A stretch of 64,000 nt of DNA, from the NCBI RefSeq assembly GCF_024494725.1, contig NZ_JANHDK010000004.1, positions 186,001 to 250,000 of the forward strand, written 5' to 3'. Every line of letters begins with the position of its first letter. Within the stretch, counting starts at the first letter, position 1. The notes under the pieces are model-generated. The model saw only the letters and a program-made list of their open reading frames with translations, did not search any database and was not told the origin of the DNA. This document shows positions 16,895 to 26,381 of this stretch, one piece after another. Position numbers and translations under genes: made by a program. The stretch is from Haloplanus ruber (GTDB lineage Archaea > Halobacteriota > Halobacteria > Halobacteriales > Haloferacaceae).

Positions 16895-17546
16895 TTATCC
16901 AACGATATTGCTCGGCATGAACAACGAGAGGTCATCTCGTTCGGCAGCGGTACTACGGAGCCTGTCGGAGAATCCCGAGCGACAGAAACAGCAGTAATGG
17001 TACGTCGGCTCTTCACCGCCCTCCGGCGACCACTGGATCTCCTGTGCCGTCCGCTCGAGATCGGTGAGATCACCTTCAGTCATCTCCCGTGTTGTGTATT
17101 TGCACTCGCCGGCGACGAGCGTCCCGTCGCTTCCGAGTCCGACGACGTCGAGTTCGTGGTTGCGATGCCACCAGTAGCCGATCCCCTGGTACGTCTTCGG
17201 GAGTAACGACGGGAGGGTGTTCTGACAGACAATCTCGAACATCGGCCCCATGTAGTCCGTGAACGTCGGTGCGACGAGTTTCTCGAAGCCTGCGTCGCCG
17301 AGTTGAACGAGCTTTCCTGTCTGTCGATAGACGTAGCGGAACCAGAATCGGAAGAGCGGTTCCTTCAATCGATACCGGCTCTTGCGTGTTGCATTCGGAT
17401 TCGCCGTGACTGGAATGTCTCGCTCCACGAGCCGCAATCGGCGGAGTTTCGAGAGGTACGACCCGATGCTGTTCGAGTCGACGCCGGCACCGAATTCATT
17501 TCGCACACGGGGGATGTGGTCCTGCGAGATGTCGACAGTTGTGGGC
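16895..17546 (-). pseudogene. C-terminal part of an archaeal AAA ATPase (DUF234 domain), N-terminus lost
   Basis: The frame gives SYLSKLRRLRLVERDIPVT, RYRLKEPLFRFWFRYVYRQ then ...ELDVVGLGSDGTLVAGECKY, the winged-helix and DUF234 nuclease-like tail of the archaeal ATPase family; the C-terminus is intact at 16895. The P-loop domain is missing: the homologous frame begins right after the stop of the small gene at 17547, which appears to have replaced it. A relic with no expected activity. Confidence 0.75.
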
Positions 17547-17870
17547 TTACTCGTCGGGGTTGACTGGCGCTTTATATTTTGACTTGACCTTCTCTCCTTC
17601 TCTCCACTGCCAGTAGTAGTAGCGATTGTCGTTGATCTCCTTGATCGTGATCGTCGCTTTGGTAGGGACATCGTCCGGAAGATCGTCTGGTCGCTCTTCG
17701 ACCTCCTCTTGATCTGCCGACTCCTCGAGACGGGCCTCACGTTCCTTGTGCTCGGCGAGCGCTTCAGCGTACGAAGCAACGTCTCGGAGCCGCTCCGGGC
17801 CTGACTCGTTGAGCGTGTTGACTATCTCCGTCGGGAGGTTCGCCGGTGGGGTCGGGGGTTCGTAGGACAT
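17547..17870 (-). CDS. Small coiled-coil protein with YYYWQWREG motif (107 aa)
   Basis: ATG 17870 (MSYEPPTPPANLPTEIV) is preferred over the ATG at 17897, which falls inside the palindrome. After an N-terminal proline-rich lead and a helical charged segment (AEALAEHKEREARLEE) comes a C-terminal module ending YYYWQWREGEKVKSKYKAPV, probably a small beta structure with nucleic-acid-binding character (inference). Intact paralogue of the gene at 16263. The palindrome at 17885-17925 ends 15 bp before the start, the natural place for an autoregulatory operator. Confidence 0.75.
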   Translation of the reverse strand: MSYEPPTPPANLPTEIVNTLNESGPERLRDVASYAEALAEHKEREARLEESADQEEVEERPDDLPDDVPTKATITIKEINDNRYYYWQWREGEKVKSKYKAPVNPDE

Positions 17871-17884
17871 CGGCTGCTCTCGTG

Positions 17885-17925
17885 TTAACCAACACAACCC
17901 GCGACTCCATAGTTTTGTTGGTTAA
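17885..17925. promoter_or_regulatory. Palindromic element, TTAACCAACA type (site C)
   Basis: Perfect arms TTAACCAACA (17885-17894) and TGTTGGTTAA (17916-17925), spacer 21 bp, between two divergent genes (17547 minus and 18009 plus). Confidence 0.8.
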
Positions 17926-17975
17926 GTCGGTGGAAACGGTTCTACCACCTGCTGGTTGTAACACTACTCGAAACT

Positions 17976-17988
17976 TCTTTATATAGTA
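17976..17988 (+). promoter_or_regulatory. TATA box for the winged-helix gene at 18009
   Basis: TTTATATAG lies about 26 bp upstream of the GTG at 18009, the spacing expected for a leaderless haloarchaeal transcript. Confidence 0.6.
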
Positions 17989-18008
17989 GTTTCGTACTAT
18001 GTTACACA

Positions 18009-19025
18009 GTGCTCCGGCGCATCGAACTCGAGGTTCTCGCCACGGTCGACCGCGGCGACACGATCTCCGACCTCGCGACGAAGCTCGACCACAGCGAGAG
18101 CTACCTCTCTCGTGCCGTCGGTGACCTCGTCGAGAGGGGGCTCGTCTACACGGAACGCGACGGGCGACGAAAACGAGTCGTCCCGTCGGATGCTCGCGCC
18201 GTCGAACGCTATCGGGACCTCGTCCGCCAGCACTCCCACATCGAGTTTCCCGAGCTGCTGACCGGGAAGGCACTCGAGGTGCTGTACTACCTCGACCAGC
18301 CGCGAACCGTCTCCGAGATCGCCGACCGGAGCGACAACTACCGCAACACGGTCAACCGCGTCCTCAAGCGGTTTCGCGACCGCGGGCTCGTCGGGACGAC
18401 CGACGGCTGCTATGAGTTCAACGCTGACTTCGACCGCCTCCACGAGTTCGCCCGGGAACTCGCACACCATCTCCATCGTCAACGTCTCGAAGCCGTTGCC
18501 CCGAAGGGGACGATTCTCTGGGAGGACTACGACGAATTTCTGGCCCAAGCCGAAATGGAGATTGACGCCGAGGGATTCCACGAAACCGGGCTCGCTCGAT
18601 TCGTGGCCTTCGACCTCCAGTTCCTGCTCACCGGCCACCGCTACTACCTCTACTCCGAGGAGATCGACGCCGTCTCGCCGGCGGAGCTGTGTTGTCACAC
18701 GCTGTTGATCGACGACGGAAGCCGGCACCGCTCGTACTGTCTCCTTCTACTTAGCCACATCGACGTCGACGAGGCAGACCTCCGAGAGCAGGCGGCGAAG
18801 TACGGCCTTGAAGACGAAATCGACGCCTTGCTCCGCTACCTCGAGACGCACGGCGAGGTCGACGATGCCCGACTCCCAGAGTGGGACGACGACATCGGCG
18901 GCGACCACGTCGGCGGTGGGTTCCGGATCGACCTCGACCAAGACGGCGAAGTCGTGACCATCGAGTCATCCGACGGGAAACCTAGCGACGAAGAAGGCGA
19001 CGACACCACCTCATCTGAGCAGTAA
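18009..19025 (+). CDS. Double winged-helix regulator, orphan nucleotidyltransferase-type antitoxin or repeat-binding protein
   Basis: 338 residues from GTG 18009. Two winged helix-turn-helix units are seen: residues 5-55 (DTISDLATKLDHSESYLSRA) and about 85-135 (RTVSEIADRSDNYRNTVNRV). A middle domain with LCCHTLLIDDGSRHRSYCLL recalls haloarchaeal regulators encoded next to nucleotidyltransferases, and an acidic tail follows. No toxin partner follows, so if it is an antitoxin it is an orphan. The array of repeats 660 bp downstream raises the alternative that it binds those repeats. Only the DNA-binding architecture is well supported. Confidence 0.7.
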   Translation: MLRRIELEVLATVDRGDTISDLATKLDHSESYLSRAVGDLVERGLVYTERDGRRKRVVPSDARAVERYRDLVRQHSHIEFPELLTGKALEVLYYLDQPRTVSEIADRSDNYRNTVNRVLKRFRDRGLVGTTDGCYEFNADFDRLHEFARELAHHLHRQRLEAVAPKGTILWEDYDEFLAQAEMEIDAEGFHETGLARFVAFDLQFLLTGHRYYLYSEEIDAVSPAELCCHTLLIDDGSRHRSYCLLLLSHIDVDEADLREQAAKYGLEDEIDALLRYLETHGEVDDARLPEWDDDIGGDHVGGGFRIDLDQDGEVVTIESSDGKPSDEEGDDTTSSEQ

Positions 19026-19690
19026 CCACCAGCAGACCATCCTCCAGTCAGCACCGCTTGTCGCCAGCGCACCAGCCGACTCCACACTCTATTCTCCACA
19101 CGCGCAGGCCGTCACCGACGCCAGTCCCTTACGAATCCTCCAGCGCACACAGACGACGACAAGACGCGCAAGACATCGATCCCACAGCCACTCCAAACGA
19201 ACGCCTCCAGTATGGCCAGTCACTCTCTACACGACTGCTGTGCGAGACACGACGCGATCCTCACACGAGAGAGTTGAATCCATGCTCCAGTAGTCACCGC
19301 CAAGTGTTCAGAGCCACGCGACCGACGTATGCTGGTCGTCTTCGGTGGGGGCAACGCCGCTGGGCCAGAGCTCTCCTTTGAACCGCCAGTTTCGGCCGTA
19401 TACCGCTTCCACAACGCTCCCGCACGAACGACAACCGAACACAGTAACCAATCCTCAACGACAACGGACGTGAGAAACCTCAACGAACCCCCGATCCCAC
19501 AACCAGGACGTTTCTGACGACGATCGTCCCCGAACACGCTCAGTCCCGGCTACGAGTTCCCGCTAGTCCGTCCCCAGAACTCGACCACCATCATCTCTGC
19601 CTCCGTCACCCGTGGTCAGCGGTGCTGTGTGTCCACCACTATCGCCCTACCTATCACAATCGATATGATTCAAGCGACTGTTTTCAACAT
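19026..19690. other. C- and A-rich, G-poor region without genes
   Basis: Around 660 bp in which C outnumbers G about two to one or more on the plus strand (27 C to 9 G in 19081-19140; 25 to 11 in 19381-19440). All open frames look like composition artefacts. It forms the left arm of the skew reversal centred on the repeat array. Confidence 0.6.
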
Positions 19691-20143
19691 TAATTACAAG
19701 ACGGCGTCGGGATTCCGGGGGTGTTGTAATGAAAACTGTAATTACAAGACGGCGGCGGATTCTCGGGGGTATACAATGAAGTGCTGGTCAGCAACTCGCT
19801 CACCACACGAAACCTTGTAATGACAAGACGGCGTGCGAATCTGGGGGGTGTTATAATGAAGACTGTAATTACAAGACGGCGGCGGATTCTCGGGGGCATA
19901 TAATGAAGTACTGATCGGCATTTCGCTCACTACATGGAATCCTATAATTACAAGACGGCGTCGGGATTTCGGGGTGTTGTAATGAAGACTGTAATTACAA
20001 GACGGCGTCGAGATACAGGGTGTGCTTAATGAAGTAGAATTTCGGCCTCGGATCTGCCTTAATTACAAGACGGCGGCATGATTCGACGCCCCTATATTTA
20101 ATAATCATTCTAATCTGTCATTTCCTGTAATGACAAGACGGCG
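19691..20143 (+). repeat. Eight iteron-like direct repeats, core TAATTACAAGACGGCG
   Basis: The 16-bp core starts at 19691, 19739, 19818 (TAATGACAAG), 19866, 19945, 19992, 20060 and 20128 (TAATGACAAG). Spacings are 48, 79, 48, 79, 47, 68 and 68 bp, so there is a higher-order unit of about 127 bp with two cores. Each core is usually followed by a G-rich segment (CGGGATTYCGGGG) and TAATGAAG. Junctions form small dyads such as TGTAATTACA and CTTGTAATGACAAG. Plausible roles: initiator-binding iterons or a centromere. Confidence 0.85.
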
Positions 20144-20279
20144 GCGGGATTTGCGGGGGTTGTAATTAATTCAGCACCCCCGAAACCAGCCTCTCACGTT
20201 CAGCCACGACACCAGATTGCTTTAGAGATGCTATGCATGATCCTCGTCTTGTCTAACATAACCAGCCGAATTTACACAA

Positions 20280-21440
20280 ATAGGGTTCAGGGAGGATGAA
20301 GTTCAGTAGATAGTCGCGTGGCGGACGTTCCAGGGCGAAGCCGAGCAACAGGCATGGCAGGAACAGGGAATCAGGGGGCGGACAACGAGAGGACTATCAG
20401 AATAGTGATAGAGATTGGAACCCTGGCCGGGGGCGCACACAGAGCGGAAACAGAACGGCTCGAGACGGCGGACACAGAGGGACATCGAACAGCGGACAGA
20501 CCACGCTGGCACGAGAAGCACCAGAGCCGACTCCCGACAGAGCAACGAAGCACCACCGACCCGACGAGCAGGAGACGAACACGAGACAAGCACCCGAAAG
20601 AGCCAGTCGACCAGCCAAGGCGAGATCAGGGACGCCGGCAGACGGGAGACGAGCGGGACGAGACGAGAAGGCGAGAGGACGAGGAGCACTACAGGCAAGC
20701 GACGAAGAACACTGACCGACGACCGACGACCGACACCGGCAGTTGACTGGGGCACGACAGCGACGGGAGACAGCCGGCGGCGCGCGGCGGCAACAGCGAA
20801 CAGGCAGTGGGCGAAGCGAAGCGGCGACCCGACATCGCGACGCGAGAGTGCGGAGTGAGGATGCAGCGTCGAGAGCGCGGGGGTCGGTGTGGGCGCGGCA
20901 GCGGAGACTGCAGTGTGCGGGGCGGCGGTGAGAGACGAGGGGGTCAGTGTGGAGAGACGGAAGTGCAGGGGTGGGCAAGGCGATGCGACGATGGAACAGA
21001 AGCCGACGTCGACGACACGGCACTGGGGAGAGCGAGAGCGACAACGACGACGTCGACGGCGATGGTGATGGCGACGGCGATGGCGATGGCGACAGCGACG
21101 GCGACGGGAAGCGACAGCACCAAGACGACGACGCGGCCCCCGACGGCACGACACCGACAGCGATCGACGACTACCGCAACGGCTGGGAGGGCCGGATAGG
21201 TTCGGGGGGAGAAGAGGAGTGGGTGTGGGGGATGGAGGAGGCAGAGAAACAGCCTCCCCGATGTTGCCGCCGGCGGGCTTTCCAGGGCGGAGCCGACACT
21301 AGGTGGTTTCCAGGGCGGGGCCAATAACTTCCAGTGGGGCCAGATGAAGGCCGCGGGAGCGAGGAGAAGCCAAGGTTGGCAGGCGAGGCGCGAGTAGTAC
21401 TTGGACCGACACTGAGAATGGTAGAACATCGCGACTCAGC
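20280..21440. other. T-depleted, purine-rich region without supported genes
   Basis: Plus-strand T falls to a few percent (2 of 60 bases in 20461-20520; 1 of 60 in 20521-20580) and G exceeds C about two to one (27 to 12 in 20641-20700). Long frames are open only because stop codons need T; their products are low-complexity R/T/D/E or S/P/L strings with no fold. Short repeats TTCCAGGGCGAAGCC (20329) and TTCCAGGGCGGAGCC (21279), again near 21307, mark its two ends. Confidence 0.6.
21057..21113. repeat. Hexanucleotide microsatellite (GATGGC/GACGGC)
   Basis: GACGGCGATGGTGATGGCGA and following bases form about nine imperfect copies of GAYGGC within the T-depleted region. Confidence 0.75.
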
Positions 21441-21493
21441 CAATGGGTCGTCAGTCTGACTCTCTGTATCTTGCACGCCGTTCCTATCAATTT

Positions 21494-21513
21494 CTGAGGA
21501 TTTCAACAGAGCC
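21494..21513. repeat. Insertion-sequence terminal repeat, solo right end
   Basis: CTGAGGATTTCAACAGAGCC is identical to the right end at 10159-10178, and the inner flank (CTGTATCTTGCACG...CTATCAAT) also resembles that end. No matching left end lies nearby. Confidence 0.65.
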
Positions 21514-21677
21514 ACTCTGTTGGAAATCACCGCAGGTCGATACAAGCGGCGTGCTGAATAGAGAGGGTGAATTCAGCAGATGTTCAACGGGACAGTCTCG
21601 GTCAGGAGATCTACCGGACTGGTTCGATGATCACAACAGGCAGCTCGCCTCGAGCCTCGTTTAAATGATCTTAGTAG

Positions 21678-22493
21678 ATGGAACAAGACGCACGAGTATG
21701 GACACACGACAACCGAACAGCCATCGCTTCCAGCCCCCCAATAGTAAACGTCGCGATCTCATTGGCGCAGGTTGTTGTTGCACTGGTTCTCGTGGTACTC
21801 AACGGCTTCTTTGTCGCTGCGGAGTTCGCTTTCGTCCGGGTACGCGGGACCTCAGTCGAACAACTTGCTGAAGAGGGGCGCCCCGGTTCGGGGACGCTCC
21901 AAGAAGTGATGGAGAAGCTCGACGACTATCTCGCGACGACGCAACTCGGTATCACCATCGCCTCGCTCGGATTGGGATGGGTCGGCGAACCCGCAGTGGC
22001 GGCGCTCATCGAGTCCGTCCTGGAACCGACTCTCCCAGTGAGTCTCATCCATCTCGTCGCGTTCGCCATTGGCTTCAGTACCATCACGTTTCTCCACGTC
22101 GTCTTCGGTGAACTCGCACCGAAGACACTCGCAATCGCTCAGACCGAGCGCCTCTCACTGTTCCTCGCCCCGCCGATGAAGATCTTCTATTACCTCCTCT
22201 ATCCGGGTATTGTCGTGTTCAATGGGGCCGCCAACGCATTCACGCGAGCACTCGGCGTCCCACCCGCTTCCGAAACGGACGAGACGCTCGGTGAGCGGGA
22301 ACTTCTTCGGGTACTGACTCGCTCCGGCGAGGAAGGAGACATCGACGTTGCGGAAGTGACGATGATCGAGCGCGTCTTCGATCTCGACGACATCGTCGTG
22401 CGGGAGGTTATGATTCCACGATTGGCTTCGATGTGCGAGTACCGCTCTCGCACCATCTCCTCTGAATTGAAAAATATATTAAATACAACATGA
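21678..22493 (+). pseudogene. DUF21/CNNM-type membrane protein (HlyC/CorC family), truncated
   Basis: Residues 25-190 form a DUF21 membrane domain (ISLAQVVVALVLVVLNGFFV, TTQLGITIASLGLGWVGEP, FLHVVFGELAPKTLAI) with several transmembrane helices. After VREVMIPRLASM, where the CBS pair should begin, the sequence becomes unrelated and stops. The family normally has two CBS domains and a CorC_HlyC domain, so roughly the C-terminal half is missing. Intact members are linked to magnesium/cobalt or sodium transport. Probably non-functional. Confidence 0.8.
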
Positions 22494-22602
22494 GATCTGT
22501 GCAATCGCGGGAGCGGAGCGTTCAGCACGAGGTAACAGATCGTAAACCAGCAAATATTCCACCTACGGACGAGTCAACGTGCCGTTTTCCCCGAGGAGGG
22601 TG

Positions 22603-22776
22603 TCACTTAGACCCTGTGAACGTGTGCATGACACTGCCTGTGATTCCGTCTTTAGAGAACGCCGTAATGAGGTCGCCAGCATGTATCGTAGTGTCCCCGC
22701 GTGGCGTGATGACTTCGTCACCGCGTTCAATTGCAACGACCAAAACGTCGTCCCCGAGCAGCCCTTCGTTGTCCGC
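22603..22776 (-). pseudogene. TrkA-C-like C-terminal fragment
   Basis: Minus-strand frame reads LLGDDVLVVAIERGDEVITP then RGDTTIHAGDLITAFSKDGI and ends at TGA 22603. This is the RCK/TrkA-C ligand-binding domain found at the end of potassium-uptake and chloride-channel proteins. No channel or NAD-binding part precedes it, so it is a decayed 3' end. Confidence 0.65.
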
Positions 22777-22911
22777 CTACACGCTTGTCCGAACCGTCGA
22801 GCGGGTCGGCAGAATCGGCAGCTAAACGTCGCTGGGAGGCAACTGTAGGCCGCTACCATCCACCATGGTACGTTTCACCTTCCGTCACGGGGTCGTATGT
22901 TCGGACTGTGG

Positions 22912-23877
22912 TCACGAACAGACAGCCGCCGGCGCTCGCACCCGCGGACGGGAGTCCTGGTAGGATTCGAAGCCGTTGTACTGAAGATCAACCCAGTAGA
23001 GTCGCCCCTTGTATCGAGTGATCCACGACCCAGATGCGGTGTTCGCTGAAACCGCCGTGCTGCTGTGGAACGTCTCAATCAGAGATCGAAACGCCGTGTC
23101 GCTGGTGTTCTCCGCACGATACGTTCCGTTGGCTGCCTCGTTCACAGCCTCTCGCGTGTTCGGATCGAGCCCCGACAGCGCAAACACATACTCGTCCTGC
23201 AGACATGTGGCGTAGGCGTCAGTAGTCGTCGCAACGGACCTCGGTCGGTACCGATAGACGGTCAGAGAGCGTGGTTCGCTTGACGCGACGTCGACTTCGA
23301 CCAACGTTCCGTCGTATCTGATCGCATCGTACTGCTGGTCGGCGATAACCGACTGGTTGAGTTCGGCTGGACTGTACGTTCGCCTCTCCTCGATACTGGA
23401 CCGACTGCCTTCCTCTGCCGTTATCACCGACAGGAGAGTACGAAGCATCGCCCTGTCGACCGGCGGCAAGTCGTCGTACGCGACGGTCGCCCACCCGTTC
23501 CGATCTGCCTCGTCCGTAGTCGCGTTTCTGTCGAATCTGTAGGTCACTTCTCGCCCGCTCGTTGTGCCTACAATGGTGTACGAAAGAGTGTAGAACCGGT
23601 CGCCCGTCCGGTACACCGTCGAATTGTTCTTGTGTGGCGGGTCCGTCGCAGCGACCGTCGCGGATTCGTTCTGGACGGCCCGACTGAGAACTTGTGGTTG
23701 CGGGCCCCGTTCGTGTGCCTCCGCTAGTTCATCCTCGGAGACTTTCGTGCTGGCGTGGTCGGCCAGTTCCGTGTCGTTGACCGGCTCCATCGAGAGCGAC
23801 CCGGCGGGCTGTGAACAGCCGGCGAGTGCAACGAGACAGACCGCTGCGGCTGTGGCAACGAGCAGTCGGGTTTGCAT
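22912..23877 (-). CDS. Putative lipoprotein (321 aa)
   Basis: Leader MQTRLLVATAAAVCLVALAGC carries a lipobox (LAGC). The mature part is acidic with many N, T and Y residues and no catalytic motif I know. SVITAEEGSRSSIEERRTYS may form a helical segment. Likely anchored to the outer face of the membrane. The TrkA-C relic lies beyond its 3' end. Hypothetical surface protein. Confidence 0.75.
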   Translation of the reverse strand: MQTRLLVATAAAVCLVALAGCSQPAGSLSMEPVNDTELADHASTKVSEDELAEAHERGPQPQVLSRAVQNESATVAATDPPHKNNSTVYRTGDRFYTLSYTIVGTTSGREVTYRFDRNATTDEADRNGWATVAYDDLPPVDRAMLRTLLSVITAEEGSRSSIEERRTYSPAELNQSVIADQQYDAIRYDGTLVEVDVASSEPRSLTVYRYRPRSVATTTDAYATCLQDEYVFALSGLDPNTREAVNEAANGTYRAENTSDTAFRSLIETFHSSTAVSANTASGSWITRYKGRLYWVDLQYNGFESYQDSRPRVRAPAAVCS

Positions 23878-24209
23878 ATCGACACGACTCGTTCACTGGC
23901 TATTGAATGCTCAAATAGTATTTCACAGTCAGCAACGGGGCTGGCTGTGACGTACTTCGGGGAAGCGACGGGACGCCGCTGGTAGTCCCCAGCCGTGATT
24001 TGACATATTTAGCGATCATCGCAGTCACGACCGCTTCCAGAGTAACGACGGGCGGACAGGACTCACCAGCCGGTAAACCCGTACACTACTGACGATTTCG
24101 GCAAGTTGCTCGCGTTCTTGCTCCTGTCGGCGACCGCCGCTCACCGGGGGTCCTAAGTCCCGCCGTTCGGATGGCTGTTCAATTCTCTGAGACGACGGCT
24201 CGGAACGTC
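23878..24209. other. Intergenic region, part of a segmental duplication
   Basis: No gene supported. The stretch from about 24060 (ACTGACGATTTCGGCAAGTT, CCTGTCGGCGACCGCCGCTC) is similar to 33110-33180, so the duplication that includes the DUF3592 gene begins here. Confidence 0.5.
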
Positions 24210-25193
24210 TCAGCCCGCCGTATAGAGGAGTTGCACGAGGATGGTGGTCATCCCTGCCGCGATCAGGAATGCCCAGCCGGTCACCCGGACGCGCCGTCCA
24301 TACTCGGGTAACTCGTCGCCCTCCGTCCCGAGTATCGTGACGAGTCGACTCGGGTGTCTGAACGGACTCGGCGGTTTCGGCTCGCGGAGCCGTCGCCGGA
24401 GCCGTCGGTACCGACTGAACGACTGGATGCCGTACAGACACAGCGAGAGGATCATGCCGACCCAGAAGCCGGCCGCCGCGAGCAGCGGGAGTCCGACCGG
24501 TCCGAGGAGGTCGGCCTCAACCGGTCGTGTCGACCCCTCGCTCAGACTCAGGATGCCGAGCGCCAACCCGACCATCGAGAGCCAGAACGCCACGAAGCAG
24601 ACGAGGAGTGCCCATTTCGACAGCCGGCGGAGCCTCTCGTCATTACGTTCGACCCACGTTTGGGATGGCGGCGACCGCACCTCGCTCGCCGGACGGAGTT
24701 CGTGCTGTCCCGAATGCTTCGGTCCTAGTCCAGCGAGTACGGCGATACACAGCAGAACGCCCCCGATGGCAGACGCTCGCGACGGCCACGGGGTCCGTTC
24801 CCTGATCAGGAACGCGTTGCCCGGAGCCGATGGCCGCACGTACGCTTGGACCGTCGTCCCCGGCTCGTACGATTGAACGATGGACTGCGCGTTCGACCGA
24901 TCCGAGTAAGTGCGAATCGTTGGCCCCGGGAATACCTGCTCGCTCGTGTACGTCTCTCCCTGATACTCGTACGTGTACTCGATCTCCGGTTCGTAATCGA
25001 TGCTTCGCCGGCTATCTATCCGCTCCACTTGTGCGCTGTCGACCGTTGCTTGGACGGTGACGGCGTTGTTGATCGCCTGTCCCTGCTGGACGTAGCTGTA
25101 CCCGCCGACCCCGATGAGGGCGACTGCGAGGACCAGCAGGTAGACGCTCTTTCGTGAGAAGTGGAGGGTGGTGATTCCCACAGGGAGTTTCAT
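24210..25193 (-). CDS. DUF3592 membrane protein
   Basis: Start ATG 25193 (MKLPVGITTLHFSRKSVYLL) is preferred because the duplicate copy is conserved exactly from this codon; 327 residues. First transmembrane helix at residues 15-35, then the extracellular DUF3592 beta domain (ATVDSAQVERIDSRRS, IEYTYEYQGETYTSEQVFPG, GTTVQAYVRPSAPGNAFL), then further helices at WPSRASAIGGVLLCIAVLAG, ALLVCFVAFWLSMVGLALGI, LPLLAAAGFWVGMILSLCLY and at the C-terminus. Function of the family unknown. A pseudogene copy lies at 33252-34226. Confidence 0.85.
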   Translation of the reverse strand: MKLPVGITTLHFSRKSVYLLVLAVALIGVGGYSYVQQGQAINNAVTVQATVDSAQVERIDSRRSIDYEPEIEYTYEYQGETYTSEQVFPGPTIRTYSDRSNAQSIVQSYEPGTTVQAYVRPSAPGNAFLIRERTPWPSRASAIGGVLLCIAVLAGLGPKHSGQHELRPASEVRSPPSQTWVERNDERLRRLSKWALLVCFVAFWLSMVGLALGILSLSEGSTRPVEADLLGPVGLPLLAAAGFWVGMILSLCLYGIQSFSRYRRLRRRLREPKPPSPFRHPSRLVTILGTEGDELPEYGRRVRVTGWAFLIAAGMTTILVQLLYTAG

Positions 25194-25258
25194 TTCGGAC
25201 GCAAGTATGACAATCCAACAGTATGAGAGTGCTGTCTGCCGCACGCGCTCCCCAATCC

Positions 25259-25432
25259 TCAATCTAACGTGCGAGCGGCAGCCTCGACCACGAGTGCGGT
25301 CAGGGTAAACGTCACTGCAGCGCCAAGAATACCTCCGGTCCATCCGGAGACGACAGTCAATGACACAGTCTCGGTACTGACGATTTCTTCCGCACTCCGC
25401 ACAATCTGTTTAGCAGGTACCGACCAACTCAA
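25259..25432 (-). CDS. Small membrane protein (57 aa), translationally coupled
   Basis: A TTG at 25432 overlaps the TGA of the upstream membrane-protein gene (TTGA). The product contains one hydrophobic helix (GGILGAAVTFTLTALVVEAA). It could be a separate small protein or the end of the upstream protein after a frameshift. Start uncertain. Confidence 0.45.
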   Translation of the reverse strand: MSWSVPAKQIVRSAEEIVSTETVSLTVVSGWTGGILGAAVTFTLTALVVEAAARTLD

Positions 25433-25965
25433 GCGAAAAAACGCCACCCTTGAGCGATACGGAACCACACACCAGACCACAATGAGACCAGTGCCGGGGC
25501 CCCGGGTAGGTTGCTGTCGCGGACCGCCAGATATCGGACCGTCACGACTCCAGTACACAGGAGTGCCGCGAATTCGACCGACCCGAACACCAGTTCCTCG
25601 AACGTCTCACCCCCGTAGGCCTGTACTATTGGGACAGCGAAGTATGCGATCTGGGTACTACCCCCCAACAGGACCAATCTCGATGGGACCCAAGCCGCGT
25701 CGGTCGCTCGCACACGTCGTCGATCCAGCGCCAGTCCCACAACGTAGATGGGTGTGTAGAGGTAGGCTAATCCGAGGAACACAAGCATCAGCCCTCCGGG
25801 AAACAACGGAATAAACTTCGGTAGGTCGAAGGCTGTCGTTGCGGTGCTGGTGAGGCCAAACAGGAGCGCGCCGGCCAGTACTCCAGTTGTCAGAACCGGG
25901 TGGACGGCAAGCACAGCGGCCCACCGCCACGATGCGTTCACTCTGTCGGTGGTCAATGTGTGCAA
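25429..25965 (-). CDS. Integral membrane protein (178 aa), unknown family
   Basis: Four to five predicted transmembrane helices: AAVLAVHPVLTTGVLAGALL, FIPLFPGGLMLVFLGLAYLY, LVLLGGSTQIAYFAVPIVQA and VEFAALLCTGVVTVRYLAV. No signature residues. It lies upstream of the DUF3592 gene on the same strand and could share its transcript. Confidence 0.65.
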   Translation of the reverse strand: MHTLTTDRVNASWRWAAVLAVHPVLTTGVLAGALLFGLTSTATTAFDLPKFIPLFPGGLMLVFLGLAYLYTPIYVVGLALDRRRVRATDAAWVPSRLVLLGGSTQIAYFAVPIVQAYGGETFEELVFGSVEFAALLCTGVVTVRYLAVRDSNLPGAPALVSLWSGVWFRIAQGWRFFA

Positions 25966-26250
25966 CTCTCCAGTTCGCGAGATGGTTAATTCGGCGTATC
26001 AGTATGTCGTTTCGACAGGAGGTACACGACTCCCGACGCGGCGGCCCGTGGCAGCCAGCCCAAGCACTGACGCCGCGCGTTCGGCAAGCACTGTCGATAC
26101 GAGTCCGGCCCGTTCGGTCCGTCGCGTACCCGTTTCATCAGGGCGTACTCGTCTCCGAAGACGCCACGACCACTCATAATACACGGGCCGGTGTTTCGGG
26201 TACTGCAACGCGCCGGTCAATCTACCCCGCCTCAGACAGGTGGTCCGTGC

Positions 26251-26334
26251 GTGACGAGCCCGATCGTGTACTACGGTATCCCTCTCGTACAGGCAGCGGT
26301 CATCGTGGCGCTCGCACTCATCGTGCCGACCTAG
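26251..26334 (+). CDS. Possible 27-residue single-helix peptide or C-terminal relic
   Basis: GTG 26251 gives MTSPIVYYGIPLVQAAVIVA then LALIVPT, a single membrane helix before a stop. It may be a micro-protein or the last helix of a decayed membrane protein; the surrounding 25985-26250 has no intact gene. Confidence 0.25.
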   Translation: MTSPIVYYGIPLVQAAVIVALALIVPT

Positions 26335-26381
26335 ACGAGCAAATCGATAGCTCGCCAAATCGAATAAAGGTATGACACGTT

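Noticed and set aside
19691-20143. CRISPR array
   Set aside because: The repeated core is only 16 bp, spacing alternates between 48 and 79 bp, sequence between cores is itself partly conserved, and no cas gene is present. Iterons fit better.
20318-21430. Several long open frames on both strands (up to about 280 codons)
   Set aside because: The region is almost free of T on the plus strand, so stop codons are rare in every frame. Products are low-complexity S/P/L/R or R/T/D/E strings without any fold or plausible start signals.
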